Numbered from the stretch's first letter, positions 54,902-62,461 are shown. The stretch is DNA of 64,000 nt from Euzebyales bacterium (GCA_036374135.1 DASUUK010000043.1:36632-100631), one strand, 5' to 3'. Numbers and translations are program-made. The notes: generated by a model not told the origin, from the sequence alone.

Positions 54902-55386
54902 GCGGCGACGGCACACGCGACGAACGGACCGACGGACCCGACGTCGGGTCGACGACGTCGCGGCACGGCACGCCCATGGCGGTCGATATCGCGGCACCGC
55001 CGCGCACCCGTCGAGCCCTGGCGCTGTTCGTCGCAGGGCCGGTCGTGTGGTTCGCCCACTTCATCGTCGTCTACGTCGTCGCGGAGGCAGGCTGCACCGG
55101 GGGCGGCACCGGACTGCGGCTGTTCGACCCGCCCGTGCCGACCGTGGTCACGCTCGTCGCGACCGCCGTCGCGACCGTGGCGTGCGCCGCGGTCGCCTGG
55201 TGGGAATTCCAGCGCTGGCAGGCCGACCGCCACCCGATGCCCGCCGACCACGCCGACGACGTCCCGGAGTCCGACGACCCCGAGATCGGCGGCGCACTGG
55301 CCTTCGCCGGCTTCCTGTTGGCGGTGGTGTCGTTGCTGTCGGTGTTGTTCGTCGGCCTGCCCGCCCTGGTGCTGCCGCCATGCTGA
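54898..55386 (+). CDS. Small membrane protein in the cytochrome oxidase operon
   Basis: 162 residues; ATG 54898 overlaps the ctaD stop (ATGA). Three hydrophobic segments: ALFVAGPVVWFAHFIVVYVV, TVVTLVATAVATVACAAVAW and ALAFAGFLLAVVSLLSVLFV, with an acidic loop (DHADDVPESDDPEIGG) between the second and third. The H-F-x-x-V-Y-x-x-A-E-x-G-C start motif is shared with the small proteins that lie between ctaD/E and ctaG in actinobacteria and other bacteria. Perhaps an assembly or small structural subunit; function unknown. Confidence 0.75.
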   Translation: MSGDGTRDERTDGPDVGSTTSRHGTPMAVDIAAPPRTRRALALFVAGPVVWFAHFIVVYVVAEAGCTGGGTGLRLFDPPVPTVVTLVATAVATVACAAVAWWEFQRWQADRHPMPADHADDVPESDDPEIGGALAFAGFLLAVVSLLSVLFVGLPALVLPPC

Positions 55387-56270
55387 CCGCGGTGCTCGCC
55401 CATGCGGGCCAGCCACCGCAGCCTCACGACCTGTGGACCGCGTGGAACCTGTCCCCGCTGCTGCTGACCGGACTGGTGCTGGCCTGGCTGGCCTACCACC
55501 GGGGTCGACCCACCGGTGGTCGCCGCCCCGCCGACGTCCGGCGGGCGCGCTGCTTCGCCGGCGCGCTGCTGGCGCTGGCTGTTGCGCTCGTGTCGCCCCT
55601 GGACGCGCTCGGCGCGGCGCTGGCGTCAGCGCACATGGTCCAGCACGTCGTGGTGATCCTCGTCGCGGCGCCGCTGCTGGCGCTCAGCGCGCCGTCCAGC
55701 GCGCTGCTGCGCGGGAGCCCGCTCGCCGTGCGGCGGGCCACCAGCCGCGTGCGCCATCGGCTGCGGCCGGCCGAACGCAGCTTGCGCGTGGCCGCCGCGC
55801 CCGTCACCGTGTGGCTGCTCCACGTGGCCGTCGTGTGGCTGTGGCACGCGTCGGTCCTCTACGATGCGGCCGTCGCGAACGAGTGGCTGCACGTCCTCGA
55901 GCACGCGACCTTCCTGGTCACGGGCCTCTGGTTCTGGCGCGTGATCATCGGCGTCCGCGGTGGCGCAGCACGCGTCCCACACGGACTCGGCATTCTGCTC
56001 GTGTTCGCCATGGCGATGCAGAGCGTGTTCCTCTCGGTCATCATGACCTTCGCCCGCACGCCCTGGTACGCCAGCTACGCGACGACGACGCAGCCGTGGG
56101 GGCTGGATCCCCTCGCGGACCAGCAGCTCGCCGGCGTCATCATGTGGGTGCCTGCGGGCGTCATCTACCTGGGAGTCGCCCTGGCCCTCCTGGCCGTCTG
56201 GCTCCGGCACATCGAGCGCGACACGGGTGCACCGCACGGGTTCCGTCGCGCGGTACGGGACCGCGGTTGA
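55380..56270 (+). CDS. ctaG: Cytochrome c oxidase assembly protein CtaG (caa3 type)
   Basis: 296 residues; ATG 55380 overlaps the preceding gene by 7 bases. About seven helices with conserved histidines at helix ends: SAHMVQHVVVILVAAPLLAL, WLLHVAVVWLWHASVLYDAA, WLHVLEHATFLVTGLWFW and the AMAMQSVFLSVIMTFA helix. This is the caa3_CtaG family that delivers copper to the oxidase (CuB in subunit I). Last gene of the oxidase operon. Confidence 0.88.
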   Translation: MLTAVLAHAGQPPQPHDLWTAWNLSPLLLTGLVLAWLAYHRGRPTGGRRPADVRRARCFAGALLALAVALVSPLDALGAALASAHMVQHVVVILVAAPLLALSAPSSALLRGSPLAVRRATSRVRHRLRPAERSLRVAAAPVTVWLLHVAVVWLWHASVLYDAAVANEWLHVLEHATFLVTGLWFWRVIIGVRGGAARVPHGLGILLVFAMAMQSVFLSVIMTFARTPWYASYATTTQPWGLDPLADQQLAGVIMWVPAGVIYLGVALALLAVWLRHIERDTGAPHGFRRAVRDRG

Positions 56271-56608
56271 CCCGTCAGGCGCACGTGCACCTGCGGGCGC
56301 CGCGGCGGCTTCGCGACCGTAGTCACCGCGGCCGCGGTCGAGCGTCGACGCCCAGCTGCCGAAAGGCGTAACGGTCCGCTCGACGATCACGACCCCTACC
56401 ACCCTTCCCACGAGTTCGGCGTCCTGCGGCGGTCAGTGGGACCCGTCCCATGGCAGACACCGTACTCATGCGGCCGGTGGTGATACCAACCAACAGTCGT
56501 GCGTGGATGCAGCGGATCGGTGGCGCACCGGCGCGCGACGTCGATCCGCCCGCGCTGATCGCCACCACCACAATCGCGACGCAGGCCCGCAGAACCCAGA
56601 GTCCGCAA
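56271..56608. other. Gap between ctaG and the MerR gene (convergent)
   Basis: 338 bases. It starts with GC-rich partial palindromes after the ctaG stop (CCGCGGCGGCTTCGCG-like sequence near 56298-56315; ACCGCGGCCGCGGT at 56325-56338 is a self-complementary 14-mer), which could help stop transcription. No open frame with a convincing start or domain in either strand. No promoter needed for the flanking genes. Confidence 0.35.
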
Positions 56609-57493
56609 CTATGCGCGGGTGGCGATGGCCGAGTGTGCGAGCTCGATGCCAACACTGACCGGATCACCCTCGACGTACGTCGCGCCGAGGTCGTCGGCGA
56701 GCTGTGGTGATGCACCTCCGGCGCCCAGGTACAGCGGCACGTGGGCGCTCAGCTCGCGCAGCGAGTCGCCGACCGCGTCGAGCGCAGCCGGGTCGGCCGC
56801 GGACAGCAGGACCAGGGCCGGCCTGACCGTACGCACGGTCGTGATGAGCGTGTCGATCGGGCTGTCGGCTCCGAGGAAGATCACCCGGAGTCCCTGCCGC
56901 CACATGCTGAGACCGCACATGATGAGCCCGAGGTCGTGCTGATCGCCCGGCGGTGCCGCCAGCACGGCACGTGGGCCGGCCCCCTGCCCCCAGCCCTGCG
57001 CCAGGCTCAGCAGCCGCGCGCGAAGCAGGTTGGACGCGAAGTGCTCCTGGCCCACCGTGACGTCGCCGGACAGCCAGCGGTCGCCGACGTCACGCAGGTA
57101 CGGAAGGATCACATCCTGAAGGACGGTCTCGAGCGCGAAGGTCGCCAGCAACTCGTCGAGCACCCCATGTGCGCCGGCGTCGTCGAACGCGTCCAGGCTC
57201 GAACGCAAACGCGCGACCTCGCCGTCCAACCGCACCGGTCCGACGGCGGATGGCTCGGTGACCGCGGGCGGCTCTGACGCCAGCCGAGCCGCCTGGGCTG
57301 CGGAGGCGCCGCGCTCGAGGTGGGCGAGCATCCGCTCCACACGGGCGACGTCGGCGTCTGAGTAGAGCCGGAACCCGCCCGGCGACCGGTCCGGTGTCAG
57401 CAGGTCGTAGCGCTTCTCCCACGCACGAAGGCGCTCGGGGCTCACTGCAACGCGATGGCTGAACTCGCCGATTCGTAGGTATCCGCCACTCAT
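56609..57493 (-). CDS. MerR regulator with cobalamin-binding domain (CarH/LitR-like photoreceptor)
   Basis: 294 residues from ATG 57493. MerR helix-turn-helix at 7-50 (YLRIGEFSHRVAVSPERLRA). A four-helix domain and a Rossmann-type B12 domain follow: W140, E150 and H151 in RWLSGDVTVGQEHFASNLLR, and D184-x-H186-x-x-G189 in GDQHDLGLIMCGLSMWRQGL, where H186 is the lower cobalt ligand. CarH/LitR proteins repress in the dark as adenosylcobalamin tetramers and release DNA in light. A notable difference from Thermus CarH, as I remember it, is L141 where CarH has the His that becomes the second cobalt ligand after light. Divergent from the DUF4397-sortase-heliorhodopsin group. Confidence 0.85.
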   Translation of the reverse strand: MSGGYLRIGEFSHRVAVSPERLRAWEKRYDLLTPDRSPGGFRLYSDADVARVERMLAHLERGASAAQAARLASEPPAVTEPSAVGPVRLDGEVARLRSSLDAFDDAGAHGVLDELLATFALETVLQDVILPYLRDVGDRWLSGDVTVGQEHFASNLLRARLLSLAQGWGQGAGPRAVLAAPPGDQHDLGLIMCGLSMWRQGLRVIFLGADSPIDTLITTVRTVRPALVLLSAADPAALDAVGDSLRELSAHVPLYLGAGGASPQLADDLGATYVEGDPVSVGIELAHSAIATRA

Positions 57494-57501
57494 GGCAACA
57501 C

Positions 57502-57518
57502 TGTACAAACATTGTACG
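57502..57518. promoter_or_regulatory. Likely MerR/LitR operator between the regulator and the DUF4397 gene
   Basis: TGTACAA-ACA-TTGTACG at 57502-57518 is an inverted repeat with 7-base arms and a 3-base centre, with one mismatch at the outermost pair. The minus-strand reading of the right arm contains TACAAT, a -10-like hexamer 20 bases before the regulator's start. Binding would therefore block the regulator's own promoter and, 18 bases to the right, the promoter of the DUF4397 gene. This is the spacing expected of CarH/LitR sites. Inference; binding not shown. Confidence 0.6.
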
Positions 57519-57535
57519 AAAATCTCCACGGAAGG

Positions 57536-57564
57536 TTGACAGGCGCCCCGGTACGGCGTACCTT
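57536..57564 (+). promoter_or_regulatory. Promoter of the DUF4397-sortase-heliorhodopsin group
   Basis: A consensus -35 TTGACA at 57536-57541, a 17-base spacer and TACCTT at 57559-57564 as -10, 38 bases before the ATG at 57603. AAGGA at 57591-57595 is the ribosome site. The operator lies upstream of the -35. A direct pair AACCTTA/AACCTAC at 57569-57588 may be another regulatory repeat. Confidence 0.55.
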
Positions 57565-57602
57565 GGCCAAACCTTAGACAGAACCTACACAAGGATCCAG
57601 TC

Positions 57603-58451
57603 ATGAATGTCAGCACCGCTGGTCGCCGACGCGAGGGTAGGACCCGGCGCCGCGCGATCACCACCCTGTTCGTCGCCGCGCTGTTCGTCGCCGCGTTCGC
57701 CGGTCCAGCAAGCGCGCAGTCCGACACCGGGACCGTCACGGTCGTCCATGGCGTGCCCGGCCTGACCGTCGACGTCTACGTCAACGGCGACCCGACCCTG
57801 GAGGACTTCGAGCCGGGAACGGTCACCGATCCGCTCGAGCTGCCCGCCGGTGACTACGACGTGGAGATCCGACCCGCAGGCGAGGACCCCGGGTCCGAAC
57901 CGGCGATCTCCGGTTCTGCGACCGTGGAGGCAGGGACCAACGCCTCGCTCGTCGCGCACCTGGACGCCGACGGCCAGCCGACGCTCTCCGCGTTCGCCAA
58001 CGACACCAGCAACGTCGGCGCCGGTGACGCGCGCTTGACGGTGCGCCACACCGCGGCCGCACCCGCGGTCGACATCCTCGCGGACGGCTCGGCTCTGGTG
58101 TCCGGGCTGACCAACCCCAACGAGGCGGTCACCGAGGTGCCAGCCGGCACCTACGAGGCTGCCGTGGCGCCCGAGGGCACCACCGACCCGGTGCTCGGTC
58201 CGACCGACCTGACGCTCGAGGAGGGCACCAACACCATCGTGTACGCCATCGGCTCGCTCGATGAGGACAGCCTCGACATCCTCGTGCAGACCATCTCCGG
58301 ACTGCACTCGAACCCGGGCGGCGTGCCCGCCGGCACCGGCGGGATGGCTGACGACGCCATGCCGACGTGGCTGATCGCGTTGACCGCCGCTGCCGCGGCC
58401 AGCGCGCTGGCGGCGGGTGGCCGCCTGGCCTACGCCCGTGCGCGGTCCTGA
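57603..58451 (+). CDS. Secreted DUF4397 domain protein with C-terminal membrane anchor
   Basis: 282 residues. Signal peptide 1-38 (RRRAITTLFVAALFVAAFAG, cleavage near GPASA-QS). Then two DUF4397 units: VTVVHGVPGLTVDVYVNGDP and LTVRHTAAAPAVDILADGSA, each a beta-sandwich with conserved H-x-x-P-x-x-x-V-D-(V/I). A linker of Gly/Ala residues leads to a hydrophobic segment (WLIALTAAAAASALAAGGRL) and a basic end (AYARARS). This is the architecture of a cell-surface protein with a sorting-type tail, but without LPxTG; the segment just before the helix reads MADDAMPTW. Promoter and RBS are clear. Followed by a sortase whose start overlaps it. Confidence 0.8.
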   Translation: MNVSTAGRRREGRTRRRAITTLFVAALFVAAFAGPASAQSDTGTVTVVHGVPGLTVDVYVNGDPTLEDFEPGTVTDPLELPAGDYDVEIRPAGEDPGSEPAISGSATVEAGTNASLVAHLDADGQPTLSAFANDTSNVGAGDARLTVRHTAAAPAVDILADGSALVSGLTNPNEAVTEVPAGTYEAAVAPEGTTDPVLGPTDLTLEEGTNTIVYAIGSLDEDSLDILVQTISGLHSNPGGVPAGTGGMADDAMPTWLIALTAAAAASALAAGGRLAYARARS

Positions 58452-59232
58452 GCGGCTCGCCCGGACGGTGCTGGTGGTCGGCCTCGTGCTGGCCATCAGC
58501 ACTCCCCTTGTCTGGGAACTGATGACGCCATCGGCCAACGCGGGGACGTTGCCCGCCCAGGCGCAGGTCACGGCACAGCCCGTTCCCACCGCCGCGGTCG
58601 CGGCCCGACAGGGCGCGACCCAACCGGAGCCGGGCGCCGTGGTGCGTCGGGGCGGCTCCGCAGCCGAGACGGAAGCCGCGGCCGAGCCGGAGCCCGGCGC
58701 CGTCGAGCGTCGGGCCGGCTCCGCAGCGGACAATGATCCGCGTCCAGCGACGCGCTCCGCCCGCATCGCCGACCTCGACGTCGAGCCCAGCCCGGTGCCA
58801 AGGAGACTGCGCATCCCGAGCATCGACGTCGACGCGACGATCGGCGCAATCGGCGTCGAGGCCAACGGCGACGTGGAGGTGCCCGAGAACGTCCGCAACG
58901 TCGGTTGGTACCGCTACGGGCCCGCGCCCGGGGAACCCGGCGCGACGGTGATCGCCGGCCACGTCGATTCCCGAGAACAGGGACCCGGTGCGTTCTTCGA
59001 CCTGCGCACGCTGGATGTCGGCGCACGCGTGAGCGTGGCCGACAGCACCGGTGACGAACACCGCTACGACGTCGTCGCCCGTCGCGCCTACGACAAGTCG
59101 GTGCTGCCCACCGACAAGCTGTTCTCGCGTGCAGGGCCGTCCCAACTCATCCTGATCACCTGCGGCGGCGACTTCGACAGCACCGCGGGGTCCTACCGGA
59201 ACAACGTCGTCATCTACGCGCAGCCGTCCTGA
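58438..59232 (+). CDS. Class E/F sortase
   Basis: 264 residues from GTG 58438, overlapping the DUF4397 stop; a slightly earlier start in the same frame is possible. One N-terminal membrane segment (TVLVVGLVLAISTPLVWELM), a linker with two near-repeats (EPGAVVRRGGSAA and EPGAVERRAGSAA), and the sortase domain: RIPSIDVDATIGAIGV, catalytic H175 in VIAGHVDSREQGPGAFF, C242 in LILITCGGDFD, and R254 in GSYRNNVV. The His/Cys/Arg triad is complete. It is likely to anchor or process the DUF4397 protein. A C-terminal remnant of a paralogue lies at 12409-12543. Confidence 0.9.
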   Translation: MRGPERLARTVLVVGLVLAISTPLVWELMTPSANAGTLPAQAQVTAQPVPTAAVAARQGATQPEPGAVVRRGGSAAETEAAAEPEPGAVERRAGSAADNDPRPATRSARIADLDVEPSPVPRRLRIPSIDVDATIGAIGVEANGDVEVPENVRNVGWYRYGPAPGEPGATVIAGHVDSREQGPGAFFDLRTLDVGARVSVADSTGDEHRYDVVARRAYDKSVLPTDKLFSRAGPSQLILITCGGDFDSTAGSYRNNVVIYAQPS

Positions 59233-59284
59233 CGCCCGTGACGGCTCGCGCGGGAACGGATACAACACGGCGGAGGAGTGGCAC

Positions 59285-60064
59285 ATGACCCGCATGATCG
59301 ACACCGACGACGAGACGGTCACCCGGGCGGAGCTCGTCGGGCTTGGCAGGTTCAACCTGATCGTCGGGCTGCTGCATCTGGCGCAGGCCGCCGCCATGTT
59401 CGCGCTGAGCAACGACCTGAGCTTCCCGATCACCGCGTCGTTCCTGACCGGCGACCCGGTGATGACCCGAGGAGTACCCACGCCCGAGGTGGTGTTCGAT
59501 CTGCCGATCGGCCCGACGGTCGCGTCGTTCCTGCTGCTTGCCGCGGTCGATCACCTGCTGATGGCCACACAACCCGTGCGTCAGTGGTACGAGGCCAACC
59601 TGCGTCAGGGCATGAACATCGCCCGCTGGGTCGAGTACGCGATCAGCGCCTCGGTCATGTTGATCCTGATCGCCACGCTGTCGGGCATATGGGACCTTGC
59701 GGCCGTCATCGGACTGTTCGCGGCGAACAGCGCGATGATCCTGTTCGGCTGGCTGCAGGAGAAGGACCACCAGCCCGGCGGCGACCTGACCGCGTTCTGG
59801 TTCGGCACCGTCATTGGACTGGTCCCGTGGCTGGCGATCGGCGCGTACCTGTTGGCCGGCAACGACCCGCCCGGGTTCGTCTACGGCATCTTCGTCTCGC
59901 TGTTCGTCCTGTTCTCGAGCTTCGGGGTCAACCAGTGGCTGCAGTACCGGCAGGTCGGCCGGTGGCGGGACTACCTGTTCGGCGAACGCGCCTACATCGT
60001 CCTGAGCCTCGTCGCGAAGTCGCTGCTGGCGTGGCAGATCTTCGCCAACGTCCTGCGCAGCTGA
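59285..60064 (+). CDS. Heliorhodopsin
   Basis: 259 residues, seven membrane helices, ATG 59285 with GGAGGAG 6 bases upstream. The retinal-binding lysine is K245 in LSLVAKSLLAWQIF near the end of helix 7. Helix 3 has RWVEYAISASVMLILIA, where E117 is the expected Schiff-base counterion in the heliorhodopsin family. H31 (LLHLAQ) and H90 (VDHLLMA) correspond to the internal histidines of heliorhodopsins. Lack of a proton-donor Asp/Glu in helix 3, and the W-x-E-Y motif, separate it from type 1 pumps. Heliorhodopsins do not pump ions as far as known. It follows the sortase by 52 bases. Confidence 0.92.
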   Translation: MTRMIDTDDETVTRAELVGLGRFNLIVGLLHLAQAAAMFALSNDLSFPITASFLTGDPVMTRGVPTPEVVFDLPIGPTVASFLLLAAVDHLLMATQPVRQWYEANLRQGMNIARWVEYAISASVMLILIATLSGIWDLAAVIGLFAANSAMILFGWLQEKDHQPGGDLTAFWFGTVIGLVPWLAIGAYLLAGNDPPGFVYGIFVSLFVLFSSFGVNQWLQYRQVGRWRDYLFGERAYIVLSLVAKSLLAWQIFANVLRS

Positions 60065-60160
60065 CGGACCGCTGACCGGGCCTCGGTCTGACGGCGCAAC
60101 GCTGCACACACGCGGCCGGGCGCGAGGTGTGGAGGCGGCGGCCCGACGAGGCGAGCGGCG

Positions 60161-60289
60161 TCAGCGCATCGCCTCCTCGCGGATGCGGGTCTTCGTCGCG
60201 CCCAGCTGCAGATCGGGCGGGGTCGCCTTCGACAGGCCCCAGCGGCCGGCGAGTCGGTGGATGTGGGTGCCCACCGGGAACGCCGGCGA
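60161..60289 (-). pseudogene. Remnant of endonuclease III (nth)
   Basis: The minus strand reads SPAFPVGTHIHRLAGRWGLS KA then a break and GATKTRIREEAMR stop, against EPAFPVDTHIHRLAGRWGLS KA and AATKTRIRAEAMH in the intact nth at 6854-7501. The catalytic Asp has become Gly, about 43 residues including the start of the iron-sulfur loop are deleted, and a single-base loss shifts PICSWA out of frame. Nucleotide identity over the first ~60 bases is very high. No start codon remains. Confidence 0.85.
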
Positions 60290-60326
60290 CCGACCGCCGC
60301 GGGACTGTGCGAGCAGTGTTCGGCCG

Positions 60327-60512
60327 TCAGGTGGCCTCGAGGTTGTCGATCTGGATCGCCAGCAACGCCGGGTCAAGCCCGAGCGCGCGCATCGCGTCCG
60401 CGTTCTCAGACAGGTCCACCAGATCTGGCAGCAACCGGTCCGCCCGCTCGGCCCGGTCGAGATCGCCCCGCACGACGAACAGGTCGATGATGTGTTTCTT
60501 GGCAAGCTTCAC
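60327..60512 (-). CDS. Small hypothetical protein
   Basis: 61 residues from GTG 60512: VKLAKKHIIDLFVVRGDLDR, AERADRLLPDLVDLSENADA and MRALGLDPALLAIQIDNLEA. AGAGG lies 7 bases upstream of the GTG. Mostly helical; the pattern LxxxxLxxLxD looks like a small helix-bundle protein, such as an antitoxin-like or regulatory peptide, but I recognise no family. The frame is open to an ATG at 60644 (105 residues), and that longer start cannot be excluded. It lies just downstream of the nth remnant. Confidence 0.45.
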   Translation of the reverse strand: MKLAKKHIIDLFVVRGDLDRAERADRLLPDLVDLSENADAMRALGLDPALLAIQIDNLEAT

Positions 60513-61006
60513 GCGATTGCCTCTGCGGTGGGCGACGGCGTCCGCTTGTGCAAGGACCGCACCGTGCGCGGGACACCGCAGCCGCGTCATCACCGCGGTC
60601 GCCGCGACCTCGTCCGCGGCTGCCCACTGTACCGGGTGATCCATCCGTCAGCGGCAGACGGCGGCCGGGGCATGCCTCCTCGCCGTCGCCTTTCGCAGTG
60701 GCTCCACACACCATCGCCCGGCAACGCAACCCCGATCGCGTGTCGACCGTCACTCGACTCCGCGGACTTTGGGCCCTGTCACAGCGCGGCAGGTCCGGTT
60801 CAGTGGGATGCGTACGTGATCTCGCTCGGGAGGGGCACCGCGATGACGACGCTGTCACGGCCCGACACCGGGCCGACCGGCCGCCCTGTCGCAGCCGGTG
60901 TTCCCCGGGGCCAATCCGGTGCTGGCGGCGCTGCCGCGCATCTGCTCGTCCGGCATCTGCACGCCCGTCGGCTGACGAGGCCCCGGCGGGCGGATCGGAG
61001 GCTGAG
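60513..61006. other. Gap without a certain gene
   Basis: About 490 bases. A short frame at 60842 (ATG with GAGGGG upstream) reads MTTLSRPDTGPTGRP and stops without a domain. In the next frame the plus strand reads AALSQPVFPGANPVLAALPR then ICSSGICTPVG and stop at about 60974-60976, which looks like the end of a real but unrecognised gene, possibly one broken by a one-base loss. Nothing else convincing. Confidence 0.3.
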
Positions 61007-61360
61007 ATGAGGATCGTGGTAGCCGCCTTCCTGCTCGGACACGCGGCGGTGCATGCGGTGATGTGGACGCTGCCGTTCACCAACGCGACCCGGGACATGC
61101 CGTTCGATCCCGGGCACTCATGGCTGTTTGGTGACAGCCGGCTGCCGGCGGTGGTGCTCGCGGGCCTCGCGACTGCCGGGTTCGCCGTGACCGCGGTCGG
61201 CTACCTGCTGGGTGCCGCATGGTGGCCGCCTGTGATGCTGGTGGCCTCGGCCATCTCGTTGCTGTTGATGGTCGGCTGGTTCACGTCGTGGTGGCTTGTT
61301 GGAATCGCCCTCAGCGCAGGCCTCGCGCTGTTCGCCTGGCGGGCCCAACCGCTGGCGTGA
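61007..61360 (+). CDS. Small integral membrane protein
   Basis: 117 residues from ATG 61007 (GGAGG at 60997-61001). Three or four hydrophobic segments: VVAAFLLGHAAVHAVMWTLP, PAVVLAGLATAGFAVTAVGY, WWPPVMLVASAISLLLMVGW and WWLVGIALSAGLALFAW. Families of such small ABC-neighbouring proteins exist but I cannot name one with certainty. It precedes the ABC transporter pair by ~100 bases on the same strand and may belong to the same transcription unit; the later small membrane protein at 63268 begins in a similar way. Confidence 0.6.
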   Translation: MRIVVAAFLLGHAAVHAVMWTLPFTNATRDMPFDPGHSWLFGDSRLPAVVLAGLATAGFAVTAVGYLLGAAWWPPVMLVASAISLLLMVGWFTSWWLVGIALSAGLALFAWRAQPLA

Positions 61361-61462
61361 CCGGCCGCCGGCTGGCGCCCGCACGGCAACAGGGCGCTGC
61401 GCGTGTCCAGTCGTCGCGGTTCGCGGCTCCGGAGGCATCGGACGCAGCAGATCGGAACCCGG

Positions 61463-62461
61463 ATGAACGCAACAACCACCTCGCCGAGCCGAGCGACCGG
61501 GCCCGCGGGCGCGCGGGCCGCGGTCGTGGAGACGGCCGGTCTCGCCAAGTCGTTCGGCGATGTCGAAGCAGTCCGTGGCGTGGACCTGACGGTGCCGGCG
61601 CACTCGATCTTCGGTTTCCTGGGTCCCAACGGCGCGGGGAAGACGACCACGATCAAGATGCTGGTCGGGTTGCTGCGCCCGACGGCGGGCACTGCGCGGG
61701 TCCTCGGCCTGGACGCGGTGACGCAGTCGTTGGAGCTGCGCCGCCGGGTCGGGTTCCTGCCCCAGCAGCCGGTGTTCTACGACGACATGACCGCCCGCGA
61801 GACGCTGCGGTATGCGGGCGGGTTCTTCCACTTCGGCGCTGCCGATCTGGATCGGAGGATCGGCGACGTACTCCACGTCGTCGGGCTGGCTGGCCGCGCC
61901 GATCGTTCCGTGGTGGGGTTCTCCGGTGGAGAACGCCAGCGGCTCGGGTTGGCGCAGGCGATGCTGCACGACCCGCAGCTGCTGGTCCTGGATGAGCCCG
62001 CAGCCGGACTGGATCCCCTGGGTCGCCGAGACGTCCTGGTGCTGCTCGAACGGCTGCGCGAACGGGCGACGGTGCTGTACTCGACACACATCCTCGATGA
62101 CGTCCAGCGCGTGTCGGACACCGTGGCGATCATCCGAGATGGAACGCTCATCGCGCAGGGGCCGATCGCGTCACTGCTCGCCGGTCGCGACGGGATCACC
62201 TACCGCCTCGAGCTCGCGGGCGACACCTCAGCTGTTGAGGCCCACCTGCAGCGAGAGCCGTGGGTCACCGTGATCGACCGCGACAACGCCGACGGACGCG
62301 CGGTGTGGCACGTCGGGGTCTCCGACGAGCAGGCCGCCGACCGGCAGCTGCTGCGCACCGTCGTCGCGGATCCGGAGGTGACGGTGCTGGCCTACGGCCG
62401 TCAGCGCCATGACCTCGAAGACGCGTTCATCCACCTCGTCGAGCAGGAGTCACAACCATGA
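61463..62461 (+). CDS. ABC transporter ATP-binding protein (ABC-2 exporter)
   Basis: 332 residues from ATG 61463. Walker A GFLGPNGAGKTTTIKMLVGL, signature VVGFSGGERQRLGLAQAMLH (S-G-G-E-R-Q), Walker B LLVLDEPAAGLDPLGRRDVL, H-loop ILYSTHILDD-like (LYSTHILDDVQRVSD). This is the CcmA/NatA/DRA-type nucleotide-binding subunit with a C-terminal extension (residues 245-332). It stops in ATGA, overlapping the permease start. The pair probably exports a lipid, peptide or drug; substrate unknown. Confidence 0.9.
   Translation: MNATTTSPSRATGPAGARAAVVETAGLAKSFGDVEAVRGVDLTVPAHSIFGFLGPNGAGKTTTIKMLVGLLRPTAGTARVLGLDAVTQSLELRRRVGFLPQQPVFYDDMTARETLRYAGGFFHFGAADLDRRIGDVLHVVGLAGRADRSVVGFSGGERQRLGLAQAMLHDPQLLVLDEPAAGLDPLGRRDVLVLLERLRERATVLYSTHILDDVQRVSDTVAIIRDGTLIAQGPIASLLAGRDGITYRLELAGDTSAVEAHLQREPWVTVIDRDNADGRAVWHVGVSDEQAADRQLLRTVVADPEVTVLAYGRQRHDLEDAFIHLVEQESQP

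Noticed and set aside
59285..60064. Type 1 rhodopsin proton pump
   Set aside because: The R-W-x-E-Y helix, position of the lysine and internal histidines are those of heliorhodopsin, and the pump's D-x-x-x-x-x-x-D/E pattern in helix 3 is absent.
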